NCBI GenBank assembly: GCA_964546815.1
Contig: CAZJLR010000012.1
Coordinates: forward strand, 62,001-126,000
Direction of reading: 5' to 3'
DNA: 64,000 bases
DNA from: JAIEPM01 sp964546815
GTDB taxonomy: Bacteria > Cyanobacteriota > Vampirovibrionia > Obscuribacterales > Obscuribacteraceae
Both the position numbers and the translations under genes were made by a program. This document shows, piece by piece, positions 45,001 through 52,350 of the stretch (its first letter is position 1; each line of letters starts with the position of its first letter). The notes beneath the pieces were generated by a model that saw nothing but the letters and a program-made list of their open reading frames with translations, was not told where the DNA came from and searched no databases.

Positions 45001-47192
45001 TGGTCAGCTGGCTTCTGTGGCTGAGTTTGATCAGCTGGTTTTTGTGGCTGAGTCTGATCAGCTGGCTTTTGTGGCTGAGTTTGATCAACTGGCTGTTGTG
45101 GCTGAGTTTGATCGGCTGGCTTTTGTGGCTGAGTTTGGTCAGCCGGCTTTTGCGGCTGAGCTTGATCAGCTGGCTTCTGCACCGCAGCAGCCTTGAGGTC
45201 TAAGCCGAGAGCTTTAGCTGTCATCTCTAATTGAGCGGCACTAGATGGGTTCATCTTAGCCAGATCGAGCATGATGCGCTGTGCTTCTTGCACGTTAGGG
45301 CTGGCTGCCAATGCCTTCGCATCAGCACTGTTCTTGTCTTGCAAAGTCAAGAATTTCTTCGCGTCATCTTGGACAAGTAGTTTTGCCAGGTAGCCTGCGC
45401 GAGCATCAAGAGAACTGGTGTAAATGCGACCAAGTTCCCGGTTCATTGCAGTGAGAGCTTCTAGTTTTGCAACTTGAGCTTTGTCTGCTTGAAGTTTTTC
45501 CAATTCTGGTTTGAGTGCTTTGACTTGAGTCTCTGCAGTCAAATAATCGGTGTACAGCGCCGAGATTTCTTTCCAGTGCGGTGAAGCACTGAGTGCATCG
45601 CTGTTTGCCTTGTTGGCAGGATCTTTCATCCACTTGTCGAGATCTTGAGGCTGTTTTACAGCAGCCCACATAGCTTTCAGACCATCGATTTGTGGCTGAG
45701 TCAGGTCGTTGTATTGACCAAGACGTTTGAAATCATCAGCCATTCTGTTACTGAGTTCACCAACCTTGCCGCTGAGTTGACCAAGTGGGCTCGATTGAAT
45801 GATCTGGTTATTTTGTTCGATTGCTTTTGCAAGTGAAACACGATCGATTTTGTCTGCGCTTTCGATAACTGTATTGTAGTTGGCGCGATCTGCATCAGCG
45901 AGAGGTCCTTTGATTGACTTGTCGACAGCGTCGAGCATTGTCTTGGGATCTGTCACGTCAAATTGCGTTGGTACAAGATTGCCTTGTGCATCCAAACGGC
46001 GTTGACCATTTTGGTCCATGATTGGTTTGCCGTCGACACCCTGCACAGCCATAACAGGCTTGCCGTCTTGTCCGACAACTGGCTTGCCATCAGCCCCTAC
46101 GGCCGGTGCAAGTACAGGTCTGAGCATGCCGTCACCACGCAAGCTACCGTCTGGTCCCTTGAATGCCTGAGCTGGTGAGCCATCTGGATTGGACTTCGAC
46201 CATGTCGGCAAGTGATAGTTTGCATAATTGATGTAGAACTTGTTGCCATCTACTCCGACTGTGGCTCCTGGTACATCTTTCAATGGAACCTGGTCTGCAG
46301 GCTTCTGTGCCTGGTCGGATGGACGTTGTTGATCAGCCGGCTTTTGCGGTTGAGTTTGATCAGCCGGTTTTTGCGGTTGAGTTTGATCTGCAGGTTTTTG
46401 TGGCTGTGTTTGATCGCCAGGTCTGGTGCCGCTCATTACGGCGTCCATCGCTGAGTCGTAGTGCTTCATGAAATTCTGGTCTGGCGGTGGTCCCCACATT
46501 TTTCCATCGAATGTGGCTGCCATGCCCAGCAATGCAACACCGGTTTTTGCAAAATTCTTTCTTTCCGGATCTTTCAAATCTGCGCTGTGGAACATCAAAG
46601 CGAAAGCGTTGTTAGCTCTTGCATAGCCGGATGATCTGAGCAAGTCGTCAATCTGGTGGCTCTGTTGCATTTCTTGAGCCAACTTAGCCCGACCTTCTGG
46701 AGTCTGGTCGTTGGCTAGTTTCTTCATGTCTTGTTCGAGTGCGGCGCGCTGTTGTTGCAGAGCAATATTCTCTTTAGTTGGAACCGGCTTGCCGTTGCCA
46801 TCTAATATAGGATTACCTTGCTTGTCGCACTGATAAAGGAATGTGTCTGCAGCCAGGCGTGCATTAGTGTAGTGCTGTTGAGCCTGGTCGAGTGTTTGTT
46901 GATATGCCTTGAAGCCATCACCTTTAGCGTAAGGGCCACCGCCCTTGTCGATGATGCCGACAACGTCTTTCATGCCCTGTTTGGCGGCATTAAGTTCGGC
47001 GAAAACGGTTTGGTAGACTTGTGCTGGGTCTTTCGGCTTGTCAGTTTGGTTGTCCGAAACTCTTTGCACATCGCGCTTCTGGTCGAAGGCTTCATTGCGC
47101 AACGAATTAGAAGCGCTTACTTCAGGCTTCTGTTGCTCCTGTTGTTTTTCTCTAGCCTTTTCTGGCGACTCGGGTTCAAATCCTTCAACCAT
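42003..47192 (-). CDS. Giant leaderless repeat-linked protein, 1729 aa
   Basis: ATG with AAGGG about 11 bp upstream. Order: polar N-terminus; helical region to about 255; Pro/Gln linker of KPADQTQPQ repeats (about 257-290); a middle domain of about 300-660 with a DGKPVV/DGKPIM stretch; a second KPADQTQPQ linker (about 667-750); then a C-terminal module (about 770-1729) homologous along its length to the 1028-aa protein at 35336. The module ends in Gly/Ala-rich hydrophobic segments (PTALVAGGAANNAVAG). No signal peptide or catalytic motif. The linkers look like flexible spacers between folded units. Confidence 0.68.
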   Translation of the reverse strand: MVEGFEPESPEKAREKQQEQQKPEVSASNSLRNEAFDQKRDVQRVSDNQTDKPKDPAQVYQTVFAELNAAKQGMKDVVGIIDKGGGPYAKGDGFKAYQQTLDQAQQHYTNARLAADTFLYQCDKQGNPILDGNGKPVPTKENIALQQQRAALEQDMKKLANDQTPEGRAKLAQEMQQSHQIDDLLRSSGYARANNAFALMFHSADLKDPERKNFAKTGVALLGMAATFDGKMWGPPPDQNFMKHYDSAMDAVMSGTRPGDQTQPQKPADQTQPQKPADQTQPQKPADQQRPSDQAQKPADQVPLKDVPGATVGVDGNKFYINYANYHLPTWSKSNPDGSPAQAFKGPDGSLRGDGMLRPVLAPAVGADGKPVVGQDGKPVMAVQGVDGKPIMDQNGQRRLDAQGNLVPTQFDVTDPKTMLDAVDKSIKGPLADADRANYNTVIESADKIDRVSLAKAIEQNNQIIQSSPLGQLSGKVGELSNRMADDFKRLGQYNDLTQPQIDGLKAMWAAVKQPQDLDKWMKDPANKANSDALSASPHWKEISALYTDYLTAETQVKALKPELEKLQADKAQVAKLEALTAMNRELGRIYTSSLDARAGYLAKLLVQDDAKKFLTLQDKNSADAKALAASPNVQEAQRIMLDLAKMNPSSAAQLEMTAKALGLDLKAAAVQKPADQAQPQKPADQTQPQKPADQTQPQQPVDQTQPQKPADQTQPQKPADQTQPQKPADQTQPQKPADQTQAQKPADQTNAKDKVDPTAPAKPAEKLSEEQLQSATTIFQAGQAYAAATDGFTKPIPKEKFDTIAPIWEKAIAANASISPETLNNFEKQTQIAFASRMQYLVAQQKSGKQTPDENDLKTVTVDEVRKAQTDALNVYGKAVDDLAAQLKTLNPENRAKFDAATEKFQASMEQAQKDAGNPPDRAKLKAAYDVAYKAQIDAQKALSPELGKAIDAREAVLNTAAGVYAQQFAEDMNRIDSYRHVDQARVQFAQALALQGKENDAKAAALLTDAMKNPEVAKVLQGTSDGQALLSRLNLATPDMKQAQEDADKLFPEMKLQREAALAFADKSKDPKAAYTEADKLYKQAEEASDKEIMQKGGGKDVADSLAKINQTIAAMEMQLGMALDAYKAGARQLPPGPGGPERDKADDAIVKNLVKDMSHDDMVQALMGAKGPDAKAAMLRILNQPEMLTMNNMMVLSQKAALPALIRMNHALATSEYATKANDKPLQEQAKNILVSIAQVDPQTFNGSPEIVGALKQAEQGRQMDISNGKASAIAFTEAAKDTISKSQVGLVDKLVPNTSLIANNVLNSTAGIYASDLWLVGGMFGGSKESTDKIIEQMAHARQKNEEEALLQRNQVVNDGKSQVRGFLGDATGVATSFGTGWLTNRGLNMLTTSMEKAPLPFWGKALVIVPTALVAGGAANNAVAGNDLLSSKGYIRNTVATGTTYAAIKGLEYLPGRQTLSAETTAKLANRLGYAEGAQVTGMQVARDATAAEAALGKSKIVQIAEAIGPRVNPINYTPFKFVPAEAGKSSWNLISRFRVAGMGGERTAAMFANGTMSLAEYNTRLFAAKAMSTAALGYGFGVANKGAAIYTGEHLDGKKYDTPGAIWTDMNQAGLNTALAASITVPFAGAFVPGFAKDAVGKGVTSMFTRIGVADVPAAASALGTSSLMFAQSGLDSGGRFGESRIFADMYRRSDKRFNELKLQELAQQAAQQGVAPKPEEKK
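44948..45190. repeat. 27-bp tandem repeats, array 1 of 1729-aa gene
   Basis: GATC(A/G)GC(T/C)GG-type units occur every 27 bp from 44948 to 45164 (eight full periods and a partial ninth). Antisense to the listed strand order they encode the nonapeptide QKPADQTQP. Synonymous differences exist between copies. Confidence 0.9.
46331..46420. repeat. 27-bp tandem repeats, array 2 of 1729-aa gene
   Basis: The same 27-bp unit begins at 46331, 46358 and 46385, with a degenerate copy at 46412, encoding QKPADQTQP nearer the N-terminus. The two arrays bracket the middle domain. Confidence 0.85.
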
Positions 47193-47279
47193 TTCTTTTA
47201 TTACCCTTGCGTAAATATAAACCTTGCGGGATCCATAGCTTATCGATTGATTAGTTGCTTGTAACTGTGGAAATTACGA

Positions 47280-47296
47280 ATCCCGAAATTCGGGAT
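47280..47296. promoter_or_regulatory. Perfect 17-bp palindrome, operator candidate
   Basis: ATCCCGAAATTCGGGAT has two exact 8-bp arms around one A and lies about 88 bp before the start of the 1729-aa gene. Short odd-centred palindromes at this distance often bind dimeric regulators; no specific regulator can be named. Confidence 0.35.
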
Positions 47297-47606
47297 AAGC
47301 AAAATTAATCTCCAATCCTCTGGTCCGTTCGGGTCTATACAAAGACCCCATCATTTTTGACAGTAAATCCCCGGTTTAATGGGAATCACACGTAATTCGA
47401 GCACTACTTCACTTAGTCATCATTCCCGTTTATCAAGACCTTTAAGCAGCAAAAGATCCTCTTGACAGCCGTCGTTGTTGAGTTTCAGCCATTTCATATT
47501 CTGCGAATCAAAAGTGCGTTTCCCCTGTCAGATTTTCCTATTAGATAGGTACTTTTCTGAACCAGGCAGGGGCTGGTCAAATTCTTTTTCCAATGACGTA
47601 GCTAGT

Positions 47607-47627
47607 GAGGGCTTTAATCTAGCCCTC
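47607..47627. terminator. Hairpin downstream of mutS2
   Basis: GAGGGCT and AGCCCTC form a perfect 7-bp stem with loop TTAATCT, about 48 bp after the mutS2 stop. A T-rich stretch follows only on the plus strand, so termination of mutS2 is plausible but not strong. Confidence 0.45.
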
Positions 47628-47674
47628 TAGTTTTACAAGCGACTGCACGCCTAAATCTTGAAAGGCACTGCCAG

Positions 47675-50077
47675 TCAACTGAAGTTGATTACTGTCACTC
47701 CGTCGCCGCCTTCATAGTTTTCACCTGGGCGTGATTTGTTTTTGTAGTTGCACGACTTTAGGAAATCGCGCACTGCAGATTTCATGGCTCCTGTGCCATG
47801 GCCATGAATAACCATCAGTGGTGACAAATGTGCCAGATATGATTCGTCGACAAAGCGCTCGAGCAAAGCAAGTCCTTCATCTACCCGCTGACCGCGCAAA
47901 TCGAGCGTGTTGCGGCTGCCTCGCACAAAAACAGGGTCTTCCGGCTGAGAAGACTTGGCTGACTGAACTTTCTTGCTCGCCTGGTTTTGTTGGGCTCGCG
48001 CTTTTGTTTTGAGCGGTGCCGCAGCACTCATCTCTAAATCACTGAGAGGAACTTTCACTTTCATGATGCCTACGCGAACCTGAGCCTTGCCACCTTCAGC
48101 TTCGGGCATAGATTCGATGACACCAATCTGGTTGAGCGAGCGGACCCTAACTGTCTGACCGCTGCGCATTTGCGTTTGCTGCGCTACATATTCCTCTGGC
48201 TCAAGCCAGTCCAGTTCTTTCTTGATTGACTCGAGTCCTTCTCTAGCTTGCTGCGCTCTGGCAAGCGAAGGGGTCTTTTGCAGATTGGCTGTGAGTTCAG
48301 TTATGAATTTCTTTGCCTGTCGATAATCGTCCTGGAATTGATTTGCTGCCAGGTGTTTAGAGCGGCGGTGTTCTTCTTCCAGGGCTCTTGTTTTTTCTTT
48401 GAGCTCAGTTTCTTGCAGGCTCATCTCTTTCATTTTGAGTTCAAGCTCTTCTTCGCGTTTGCTCAATGCCTGCAATCGTTGCTCGACCTCATCTACTTTA
48501 TGTTCGAAGTCTTCCTTCTCCGATTCGAGCGCTTGTTGCGCCTCTTCAACCAGCTCTGGGTCGAGACCCAGTCTGGCCGCAACGACAATGGCTTTTGAGC
48601 TGCCTGCAACTCCGGCTCGCATTTTATAGGATGGCGCCAGAGTTTTGTCGTTGAATTCCATGCTGGCGTTTCCAAAACCCTTAAAGCTATGCGCCAGAGT
48701 TTTCAGATCACCATAGTGAGTGCTGCAAATTGTAAGTGCGCCGCATCTATTTAAATGAGACAAAATCACGCGGGCAAGAATGACACCTTCGCGCGGGTCT
48801 GTACCTGCGCCGATTTCGTCTAATAACACAAGACTAGACTTGCCTGCTGTGCGCGTTATCTCAACTATATTGCTCATATGCGAAGAGAATGTAGACAAGT
48901 TTTGCTCAAGTGATTGCTCGTCACCGATGTCTGCAAAAATTTCAGTAAAAATTGCTGAGGAAGAACCCGCAGCCACAGGCAATAATAAGCCGGCGCGGAG
49001 CATTAGCGCCAGGAGCCCTGCTGTTTTCAGGTAAACTGTTTTGCCACCAGTGTTTGGCCCGGTTATTATCAAGCTTTGCAGCTCGTCATTCAATATAATG
49101 TCATTTGGAATAACCGAGTCAACGCCGCCATATTGCAAAACCAACAGCGGATGCCGGGCTTGCAATAATCTCAACTCCGGAGTTTTTGAAACACGCGGTA
49201 TATTTGCTTGATATTTTCTGGCTAGTCTGGCGCGTGCCGCAATGAAATCGGCTTCGATACACGAGAAGAATGACTGCTCAATATCTTCAATGCGCTTTGA
49301 GGCAGCCAGACTTAATTCCCAGAGCAAGCGGTCTATTTCTCTTTCTATCTCGGCTTCATTTATGCGAATTGTATTTGTCAATTCGACAACTGCCATTGGC
49401 TCTACGTAAATCGTCAGCCCTGTTGAAGAACTGTCGTGGACAATGCCTTCAATTGAGTGCCGCATGTTTGCCAAAACCGGCAAGACATGTCTGCCGTTTC
49501 TGATTGTGAAAATCGGCTCCTGCAGACACTTAGAGATGCTTGGCGAATTGATGATTCGTTGAAGTTGATCTCTAATTTGTCCTGAAATTCGCTGCACTTC
49601 GCGTCTTAGTTTTCGCAAAGTTGGGCTGGCATCATCTCTGATACCACCCGATTCATCGATGACGTTGTCTATTTCAGATACGATTTCATCAAAAACAAAT
49701 ACGCGATCTTTTCTTTGCCGTAGCAACGGATATGACTCTACATCTAAGTTGCTGTATGTTATTTTCAGTTTGCGACTCAATTCCAATACTTGCTTGAGAG
49801 CCAAAAATTCTTTGGCAGCAAGCGAAGCGCCTGCAATCAGTCTTTCAATCTGGCTTTGAATATCTGCTAATTCAGGTTGTACGAGGTCGAGCCCTTCGTT
49901 CAGCAACATCAAAGCTTCGGCGTTTTCCCGCATAAGATGTTCTATATAATCGGCTTCGCTATGCAACTCTAAGTGCAACGCCAGTTCGCGACTGCAATCG
50001 GAAGAGCATTCAACTGCAAGATAGCTCTTGAGCCTTTCCCATTCAAGTGATTTTAGTGTTCGTGCATTTACGTCCAT
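47675..50077 (-). CDS. mutS2: MutS2 family endonuclease/ATPase with Smr domain
   Basis: 800 aa. MutS core and clamp lead to the ATPase: Walker A GPNTGGKTV, LLDEIGAGTDPREG (Walker B/signature) and STHYGDLK. A long coiled coil follows (about 510-610), and the C-terminal Smr domain contains LDLRG and VIHGHGTGAMKSAVRDFL. Proteins of this type act on recombination intermediates or collided ribosomes rather than on mismatches. Length is as expected (about 780-800). It is separated from the giant gene downstream by 482 bp. Confidence 0.95.
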   Translation of the reverse strand: MDVNARTLKSLEWERLKSYLAVECSSDCSRELALHLELHSEADYIEHLMRENAEALMLLNEGLDLVQPELADIQSQIERLIAGASLAAKEFLALKQVLELSRKLKITYSNLDVESYPLLRQRKDRVFVFDEIVSEIDNVIDESGGIRDDASPTLRKLRREVQRISGQIRDQLQRIINSPSISKCLQEPIFTIRNGRHVLPVLANMRHSIEGIVHDSSSTGLTIYVEPMAVVELTNTIRINEAEIEREIDRLLWELSLAASKRIEDIEQSFFSCIEADFIAARARLARKYQANIPRVSKTPELRLLQARHPLLVLQYGGVDSVIPNDIILNDELQSLIITGPNTGGKTVYLKTAGLLALMLRAGLLLPVAAGSSSAIFTEIFADIGDEQSLEQNLSTFSSHMSNIVEITRTAGKSSLVLLDEIGAGTDPREGVILARVILSHLNRCGALTICSTHYGDLKTLAHSFKGFGNASMEFNDKTLAPSYKMRAGVAGSSKAIVVAARLGLDPELVEEAQQALESEKEDFEHKVDEVEQRLQALSKREEELELKMKEMSLQETELKEKTRALEEEHRRSKHLAANQFQDDYRQAKKFITELTANLQKTPSLARAQQAREGLESIKKELDWLEPEEYVAQQTQMRSGQTVRVRSLNQIGVIESMPEAEGGKAQVRVGIMKVKVPLSDLEMSAAAPLKTKARAQQNQASKKVQSAKSSQPEDPVFVRGSRNTLDLRGQRVDEGLALLERFVDESYLAHLSPLMVIHGHGTGAMKSAVRDFLKSCNYKNKSRPGENYEGGDGVTVINFS

Positions 50078-50287
50078 GATTAATTAGAGATCCTGAGTGC
50101 TCTAGTCTTATTCATATAATGATGGGCCAATTATTCTGTTGCCTTACTGGGCAAAGCGAATCTGCCGACATGGTGCGCGTGGGTAGACGCGACACTATAG
50201 CGCAAACTGCGAGTTAGCGGATTGAAAGCGACACAAGCTTAAGCAGCTTTTGCAAAGTTGCTTAGAAACTGAGTTGGAATGCCTTAG

Positions 50288-50614
50288 TTAACCTATCGGT
50301 GTGTCAGCAATCACAGCAGTGACTGTTGGTTCTGCTGCTTGAGCAGGTGCTACTGGTTTAGCTGCAGCCACCACAGGTGTGAGGCTGTCCATTCCCATTG
50401 AGTCCATCAGCTTTTTCAAGCGTACTTTCTGGAGCTCATAAATCTTGTTGTTGCGCTTGTGGACAATTCCAATGCGCTCAAGCTGTTTGATAGCTTCAAG
50501 GTGCTCTGGAGGAACAGTGTTAACCTCAACGCTGCCCCTTTCTGTAAGCCAGCCAATGGTCTGGGAAAGAGAACCTAGTAGTTTGCGTAGCGGTTGTTCG
50601 TAATAAGCTGTCAT
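50288..50614 (-). CDS. Small basic protein, possible winged-helix fold
   Basis: 108 aa, ATG with GGGAGG upstream. Residues 1-70 are helical with TIGWLTERGSVEVNTVPPEHLEAIKQLERIGIVHKRNNKIYELQ, here read in parts, which resembles a small winged-helix layout of helices followed by a two-strand wing. The tail is Ala/Pro/Val-rich. No firm family match, so DNA binding is a guess. It is divergent from the gamma-carbonic anhydrase gene and codirectional with mutS2. Confidence 0.5.
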   Translation of the reverse strand: MTAYYEQPLRKLLGSLSQTIGWLTERGSVEVNTVPPEHLEAIKQLERIGIVHKRNNKIYELQKVRLKKLMDSMGMDSLTPVVAAAKPVAPAQAAEPTVTAVIADTPIG

Positions 50615-50743
50615 TGCACGTACCTCCCGGCAGGTTTAATTTTAACACCCCTTTGCCCCGGTCGCCTGAGAGAATAGATAGTAGACAGCCAAAGACCATG
50701 GGCTGCACGAACTTATTAGAAAGATTAAATCCGAGGAAGGCAC

Positions 50744-51259
50744 ATGATTTCACCTTTTGAAGGTAAAGAGCCCAAGATTTCCAAGAGTGCTTACATCGCT
50801 CCAGGAGTTGTCATTATTGGTGATGCCACTATATCTAATGATGCGAGTGTCTGGTTTCAAAGTGTGGTCAGGGCTGATATCAATGCGATATCCATTGGTG
50901 AGAAAAGCAATATTCAAGATGGCTGCTTGCTCCACGTGACCAAAAAGCACAAGTTGACGGTTGGAGAGCGCGTAACTGTGGGGCATGGTGTCATTCTTCA
51001 TGCTTGTGACATAGGAGACGATTGTCTAATCGCAATGGGGGCAATCGTTTTGGATGGCGCTGTTGTCGAAAGCGGATGCATCGTGGGTGCCGGAGCCCTT
51101 GTCCCGCCCGGCATGGTGGTCAAATCAGGCAGTCTTGTGCTTGGGTCTCCTGCCAAAGTCATCCGTCACCTCAGCGATGACGACAAAGAACGAATCAGCC
51201 ACGGCTGGCAAAACTATGTCGACTATGCCAATCGATTTCGCGCCGAGATTAAATATTAA
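50744..51259 (+). CDS. Gamma-carbonic anhydrase-like hexapeptide protein
   Basis: 171 aa, ATG with GAGGAAGG upstream. It has left-handed beta-helix hexapeptide repeats, with QSVVRADINAISIGEKSNIQDGCLLHV and GHGVILHACDIGDDCLIAMGAIV carrying the His ligands of the gamma-CA fold, and a helical C-terminus (VRH-type LSDDDKERI). Such proteins bind metal in a trimer; some are carbonic anhydrases, others (PaaY/YrdA type) have other roles. Length is typical. Confidence 0.9.
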   Translation: MISPFEGKEPKISKSAYIAPGVVIIGDATISNDASVWFQSVVRADINAISIGEKSNIQDGCLLHVTKKHKLTVGERVTVGHGVILHACDIGDDCLIAMGAIVLDGAVVESGCIVGAGALVPPGMVVKSGSLVLGSPAKVIRHLSDDDKERISHGWQNYVDYANRFRAEIKY

Positions 51260-51360
51260 CTAAATCACAGAATTTAGCTTTGAGTACGTGTTTCCACCGG
51301 TAAAAACAAATCTGCTCTTGGATATATTCAAAGCGGGTAGAGCTCCGGAGATCGTATTCG

Positions 51361-52344
51361 ATGCCCGATCGGGCCGCAGAATTTCCCATACAAGCAGTGG
51401 AACGCGTAAGCGACCCTGCGCAGCCTTGGAAATTCTCGGCAGACTGGTTGAAAAATCCTTCTCAGATGGCGGCACCAGACCGCGCCACAAACAAGGGAGA
51501 AATAGCTCTTCCAACCGTTCACCTCAACAACGACGCACTGAATGTCAAAGACAATTACAGTGTTGATTCGCCAGTCGCGCAAGTATATTTGAAAAACAAA
51601 GCTGCCATTGTACGCATAAACACCTTAGATAAGCGTCCAGACGGCTCTGTTGGTACATCCACTGGAAGTGGTTCTATAGTCGATTCGAGTGGCATCATTT
51701 CCACTGGATATCATGTTGTTAAAGACGCAAACTCGATGCGCATACAGGTAGATAACGGCAAGGTATACGAGGCAAAAATTCTTGCTGTAGATCCATCTAA
51801 AGATCAAGCTTTGCTGCAAATTCAACGCAATAATAATGCTCAAGAGTTTCCTACAGTTGTTTTGGCAAGCGATAGCAAAATTGTGACGCCTTCGGAAAAA
51901 CTGGTGGCACTCGGGTTTCCTTTAAATGAGGAAAATTTGCATGTGTCACGACTTGCTGCAGAGAAGCGATATAAAATTGGCGAGCTGCCGATTACCGGAG
52001 GTTTGCTGCCAGGCGAAGATCCTAAACGCGAAGTGATCCGCAGCGAAGGTCCCGTTATGAAAGGCAATTCCGGTGGTCCTGCCTTTGACGAAAATACGGG
52101 CGAGCAAATCGGCACTGTAAACTTAAAAGACGGCGGTAGCACTTATATAACTCCAATTGAAGACTTGCGTGCTTTCATTGCTAGCACAAAGGCAAAGTAT
52201 GGTTTTCCGAATGTCCCCGAGAAGATTCCAGCAACAACCGCAACTACAATCGGTAACAAGCCTTATTCGTCGCATTTCTCAAGCCCCTTTGGTAATTCAA
52301 CCGGTACCGGCTGGCAAAATTTAGATAAAGTCCTGCAAAAATAA
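51361..52344 (+). CDS. HtrA/S1C-like serine protease lacking a signal peptide
   Basis: 327 aa. ATG 51361 is the only usable start: an in-frame stop lies at 51301-51303, and GGAG sits 10 bp upstream. A trypsin-like domain has a complete triad: H118 in STGYHVV, D148 in PSKDQALL and S237 in GNSGGP. No PDZ domain follows; the C-terminus is a short Pro/Thr/Ser-rich tail. The N-terminal 80 residues are polar with no signal peptide or membrane helix, unusual for an HtrA relative, which normally acts outside the cytoplasm. It starts an apparent operon with the DprE1-like gene 6 bp downstream. Confidence 0.82.
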   Translation: MPDRAAEFPIQAVERVSDPAQPWKFSADWLKNPSQMAAPDRATNKGEIALPTVHLNNDALNVKDNYSVDSPVAQVYLKNKAAIVRINTLDKRPDGSVGTSTGSGSIVDSSGIISTGYHVVKDANSMRIQVDNGKVYEAKILAVDPSKDQALLQIQRNNNAQEFPTVVLASDSKIVTPSEKLVALGFPLNEENLHVSRLAAEKRYKIGELPITGGLLPGEDPKREVIRSEGPVMKGNSGGPAFDENTGEQIGTVNLKDGGSTYITPIEDLRAFIASTKAKYGFPNVPEKIPATTATTIGNKPYSSHFSSPFGNSTGTGWQNLDKVLQK

Positions 52345-52350
52345 AACCAA

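Larger units (their letters stand above)
47193..47674. other. Intergenic region upstream of the 1729-aa gene
   Basis: 482 bp between mutS2 and the giant gene, both on the minus strand. It contains the 17-bp palindrome at 47280-47296 and the GAGGGCT/AGCCCTC hairpin at 47607-47627 near the mutS2 end. I see no credible gene and no clear promoter hexamers. Confidence 0.4.

Noticed and set aside
44850..45203. Leu/Trp-rich plus-strand frame over the 27-bp repeats
   Set aside because: A shadow of the KPADQTQPQ repeats; the repeat period keeps the antisense open.
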